Origin: Methanosarcinales archaeon
Lineage (GTDB): Archaea > Halobacteriota > Methanosarcinia > Methanotrichales > Methanotrichaceae
Assembly (NCBI GenBank): GCA_013415595.1
Contig: JAAEEW010000242.1
Span: 1-5,270, forward strand
Reading direction: 5' to 3'
DNA length: 5,270 nt
Of the stretch, positions 4,055-5,270 are shown in pieces (position 1 is the stretch's first letter; the number at the start of each line of letters is the position of its first letter). A program made the position numbers and the translations under genes. The notes beneath the pieces were generated by a model that worked only from the letters and a program-made list of their open reading frames with translations, ran no database searches and was not told the origin of the DNA.

Positions 4055-4845
4055 GATAAGTTCTGCACCTCTTCCGGAGTGGCATCCATGTGCACGATCC
4101 GGCAGAGCTTCTTGACCAGCAGGGTGGGGTCGTCCGCCTGGAATATGTTCCGGCCGATGGAGATGCCAACCGCCCCCACCTGCACGGCGTCGTAGACCAT
4201 CTGCAGCAGGTCGGCCTCGGTGCTCATCTTGGGGCCTCCGGCTATGACCACCGGCACGCTGCAGCCCTTGACCACCTCTTTGAAGGTCTCGGGAGATCCG
4301 GTGTAGTTGGTCTTGACCAGATCCACGCCAAGCTCTGCTCCCACTCGCGCAGCGTGTTTGACGTACTCCACCCCGTGCTCCGAGCTGACCTTGGGGCCCC
4401 GGGGGTACATCATGGCCAGCAGGGGCATCCCCCACAGGTCGCAGGTCCGGGCCACCTTGCCCAGGTCGTGGAGCATGTCCGCTTCGTCGTGAGCGCCCAC
4501 ATTCACATGAATGCTCACCGCGTCCGCCCCCACCCGGATGGCGTCCTCCACCTCGGTCACCAGCACCTTGTTGTTGGAGTCGGGACCTAGAGACGTCGAG
4601 GCCGACAGGTGGATGATGAGGCCCACGTCCCGGCCGTATCCCCGGTGGCCGTGCAGCGGCAATCCGATATGGCCCAGCACCGCATTTGCTCCCCCCTCCG
4701 CCACCCTGTCCACGGCTGCCGGAAGGTCGATGAGCCCGGGAATGGGCCCCACGGTCAGCCCGTGGTCCATGGGAACGATCACCGTTCTCCTGGTCTTTCT
4801 GTCAATGATACGTTCAAGCCTGATGGATTTGCCCGCTTTGCTCAT
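4048..4845 (-). CDS. aroA': 2-amino-3,7-dideoxy-D-threo-hept-6-ulosonate synthase (ADH synthase)
   Basis: 265 residues, close to the usual size of the archaeal enzyme. It is a class I (Schiff-base) aldolase-like TIM barrel of the DeoC/FbaB family. It transfers a dihydroxyacetone-like unit from 6-deoxy-5-ketofructose 1-phosphate to L-aspartate semialdehyde, releasing hydroxypyruvaldehyde phosphate; its product feeds 3-dehydroquinate synthase II in the route to aromatic amino acids in archaea lacking DAHP synthase. Visible marks are VPMDHG (D27), HGHRGYG (65-71), SIHVNVG (111-117), MMYPRG (Y147), VKTNYTG with the Schiff-base lysine K178, AGGPK (202-206) and the phosphate-binding SIGRNIFQ (229-236). 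D27, Y147 and K178 match, with a constant offset, the Asp, Tyr and Lys of the Methanocaldococcus enzyme MJ0400 as I recall them. ATG 4845 is the first possible start after an in-frame TAA (4873-4875) and has no Shine-Dalgarno site. No dehydroquinate synthase II gene is adjacent within the window. Confidence 0.95.
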   Translation of the reverse strand: MSKAGKSIRLERIIDRKTRRTVIVPMDHGLTVGPIPGLIDLPAAVDRVAEGGANAVLGHIGLPLHGHRGYGRDVGLIIHLSASTSLGPDSNNKVLVTEVEDAIRVGADAVSIHVNVGAHDEADMLHDLGKVARTCDLWGMPLLAMMYPRGPKVSSEHGVEYVKHAARVGAELGVDLVKTNYTGSPETFKEVVKGCSVPVVIAGGPKMSTEADLLQMVYDAVQVGAVGISIGRNIFQADDPTLLVKKLCRIVHMDATPEEVQNLSR

Positions 4846-5154
4846 GGGGGATGGTGATGAGCGAAGGGGAAGTTAAAGGCTACGGTGGGGATCGAAGCAT
4901 AAATCAGGGCATTGATGGCCCAATGTGGGGGAAATAGGACGCGCCCATATAAGACCGCAGAGCCGGCCATCTCCGGCAGTCGATTGATGAGCTGGAGAAT
5001 GACATGGAAAGGAGAAGAATTGAAGGATTTTTTTGAAAATCGATGATGAATGGGGGATATCGAAGATGAACGGAGACAGATGATGGCCTGACCCAGACGG
5101 GCCCGGAGACATGGATGATGTCTCTTCACCCGGCACTATCTAGAACCTTAACTC
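4846..5154. other. Gene-free 309-base stretch upstream of ADH synthase
   Basis: The open frames here (minus strand, to 5129 and 5136) are His/Pro/Ser-rich and have no ribosome site or family resemblance, so I treat them as chance. Candidate minus-strand TATA elements for ADH synthase are TTTATGC at about 4898-4905 and CTTATATGG at about 4946-4954. A weak TTTAAC at about 4870-4876 sits at the distance expected for a leaderless start. The 30 bases before ATG are pyrimidine-rich (TTCCCCTTCGC, then CCATCCCCC). The plus strand has ATATAAG (4947-4953) and a T7 run (5028-5034). Short inverted repeats occur at 4962-4977 and 5106-5124. Confidence 0.5.
5106..5124 (-). terminator. Hairpin downstream of the right-edge gene
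   Basis: GAGACAT (5106-5112) and ATGTCTC (5118-5124) form a perfect 7-bp stem with a 5-base loop, 30 bases beyond the stop of the gene entering from the right. The position suits a 3'-end structure. No U-run follows on the minus strand, so factor-independent termination is not assured. Confidence 0.4.
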
Positions 5155-5270
5155 TCACCCGGTGGGGAATACATGTGTTCCAAGCTTTTTCTCAAGGACC
5201 CTTAGTTTCTTCGGAACCTCTGAAATTAATCCATGATCGCCAATCTCCATGTGATAGACCTTGCTATACT
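5155..5270 (-). CDS. C-terminal end of an unrecognised protein, cut by the right window edge
   Basis: The minus-strand frame starting at the edge (first whole codon 5266-5268) gives 37 residues before TGA at 5155-5157: YSKVYHMEIGDHGLISEV, then PKKLRVLEKKLGTHVFPTG. The charged, helix-like composition with alternating Lys/Leu and clear codon bias supports real coding. The other two frames on this strand contain an early stop. I do not recognise the family from this tail. It is transcribed in the same direction as ADH synthase, but the 309-base gap and a hairpin after the stop argue against an operon. Confidence 0.6.
   Translation of the reverse strand, partial: YSKVYHMEIGDHGLISEVPKKLRVLEKKLGTHVFPTG

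Noticed and set aside
4090..4876. Plus-strand open frames opposite ADH synthase
   Set aside because: The minus strand carries a fully conserved enzyme; these frames have shadow composition and no ribosome sites.
4981..5044. Short plus-strand frames such as MTWKGEELKDFFENR
   Set aside because: The peptide looks protein-like but is only 15 codons, with no ribosome site before its ATG; too little to call a gene.
4842..5136. Two overlapping minus-strand frames of 87 and 95 codons upstream of ADH synthase
   Set aside because: His/Ser/Pro-rich, no ribosome site, no family resemblance, and they overlap the promoter region of ADH synthase.
1..5270. CRISPR array, insertion sequence, tRNA or rRNA gene
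   Set aside because: No regularly spaced long repeats, no transposase motif or terminal inverted repeats, and no cloverleaf or rRNA signature were seen on either strand.

Overview
The window reads as a chromosomal segment of a methanogenic euryarchaeon. The firmest anchor is a complete archaeal-type 2-amino-3,7-dideoxy-D-threo-hept-6-ulosonate (ADH) synthase. Supporting signs are a PGF-CTERM-like C-terminal anchor behind a Thr/Ala/Pro stalk, many N-glycosylation sequons, archaeal TATA-like elements about 26 bases upstream of short or absent leaders, and GC-rich genes separated by AT-rich spacers. A Methanothrix (Methanosaeta)-like source would fit, but that is inference from style, not from a search.

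Left third (1-1656). A secreted protein on the minus strand is cut off by the left edge, with only its signal peptide visible (1-93). Upstream of it lies a minus-strand cell-surface protein occupying 347-1397. It has a signal peptide, 11 N-glycosylation sequons, a 12-bp-repeat-encoded Thr/Ala/Pro stalk and a hydrophobic C-terminal anchor. Its frame is broken once near a C4 run at 1076-1079; removing one base gives a continuous protein of about 349 residues. An AT-rich spacer (1398-1656) with several inverted repeats separates it from a divergent gene.

Middle (1657-3816). An AT-richer orphan gene on the plus strand encodes a secreted six-cysteine protein, most likely starting at TTG 1657. It converges on a minus-strand secreted protein made of seven tetratricopeptide repeats (2494-3360); the 153-base convergent spacer holds a large hairpin and an AT-rich tract. 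Upstream of the TPR gene, on the same strand, is a small multi-pass membrane protein (3496-3816). A spacer with a strong TATA box, a possible leaderless 30-residue ORF, a 15-bp tandem duplication and a hairpin follows.

Right third (3817-5270). ADH synthase (4048-4845, minus) performs an early step of the archaeal aromatic amino acid route. It has no Shine-Dalgarno sequence and is not next to the dehydroquinate synthase II gene within the window. A 309-base gene-free stretch follows, then the last 37 codons of an unrecognised minus-strand gene entering from the right edge (5155-5270).

Apart from ADH synthase the genes are mainly envelope or exported proteins without a shared pathway. I do not see a clear new multi-gene system. 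The observations most worth a second look are the frameshifted surface protein, the divergent intergenic dyads and the TATA-driven mini-ORF.
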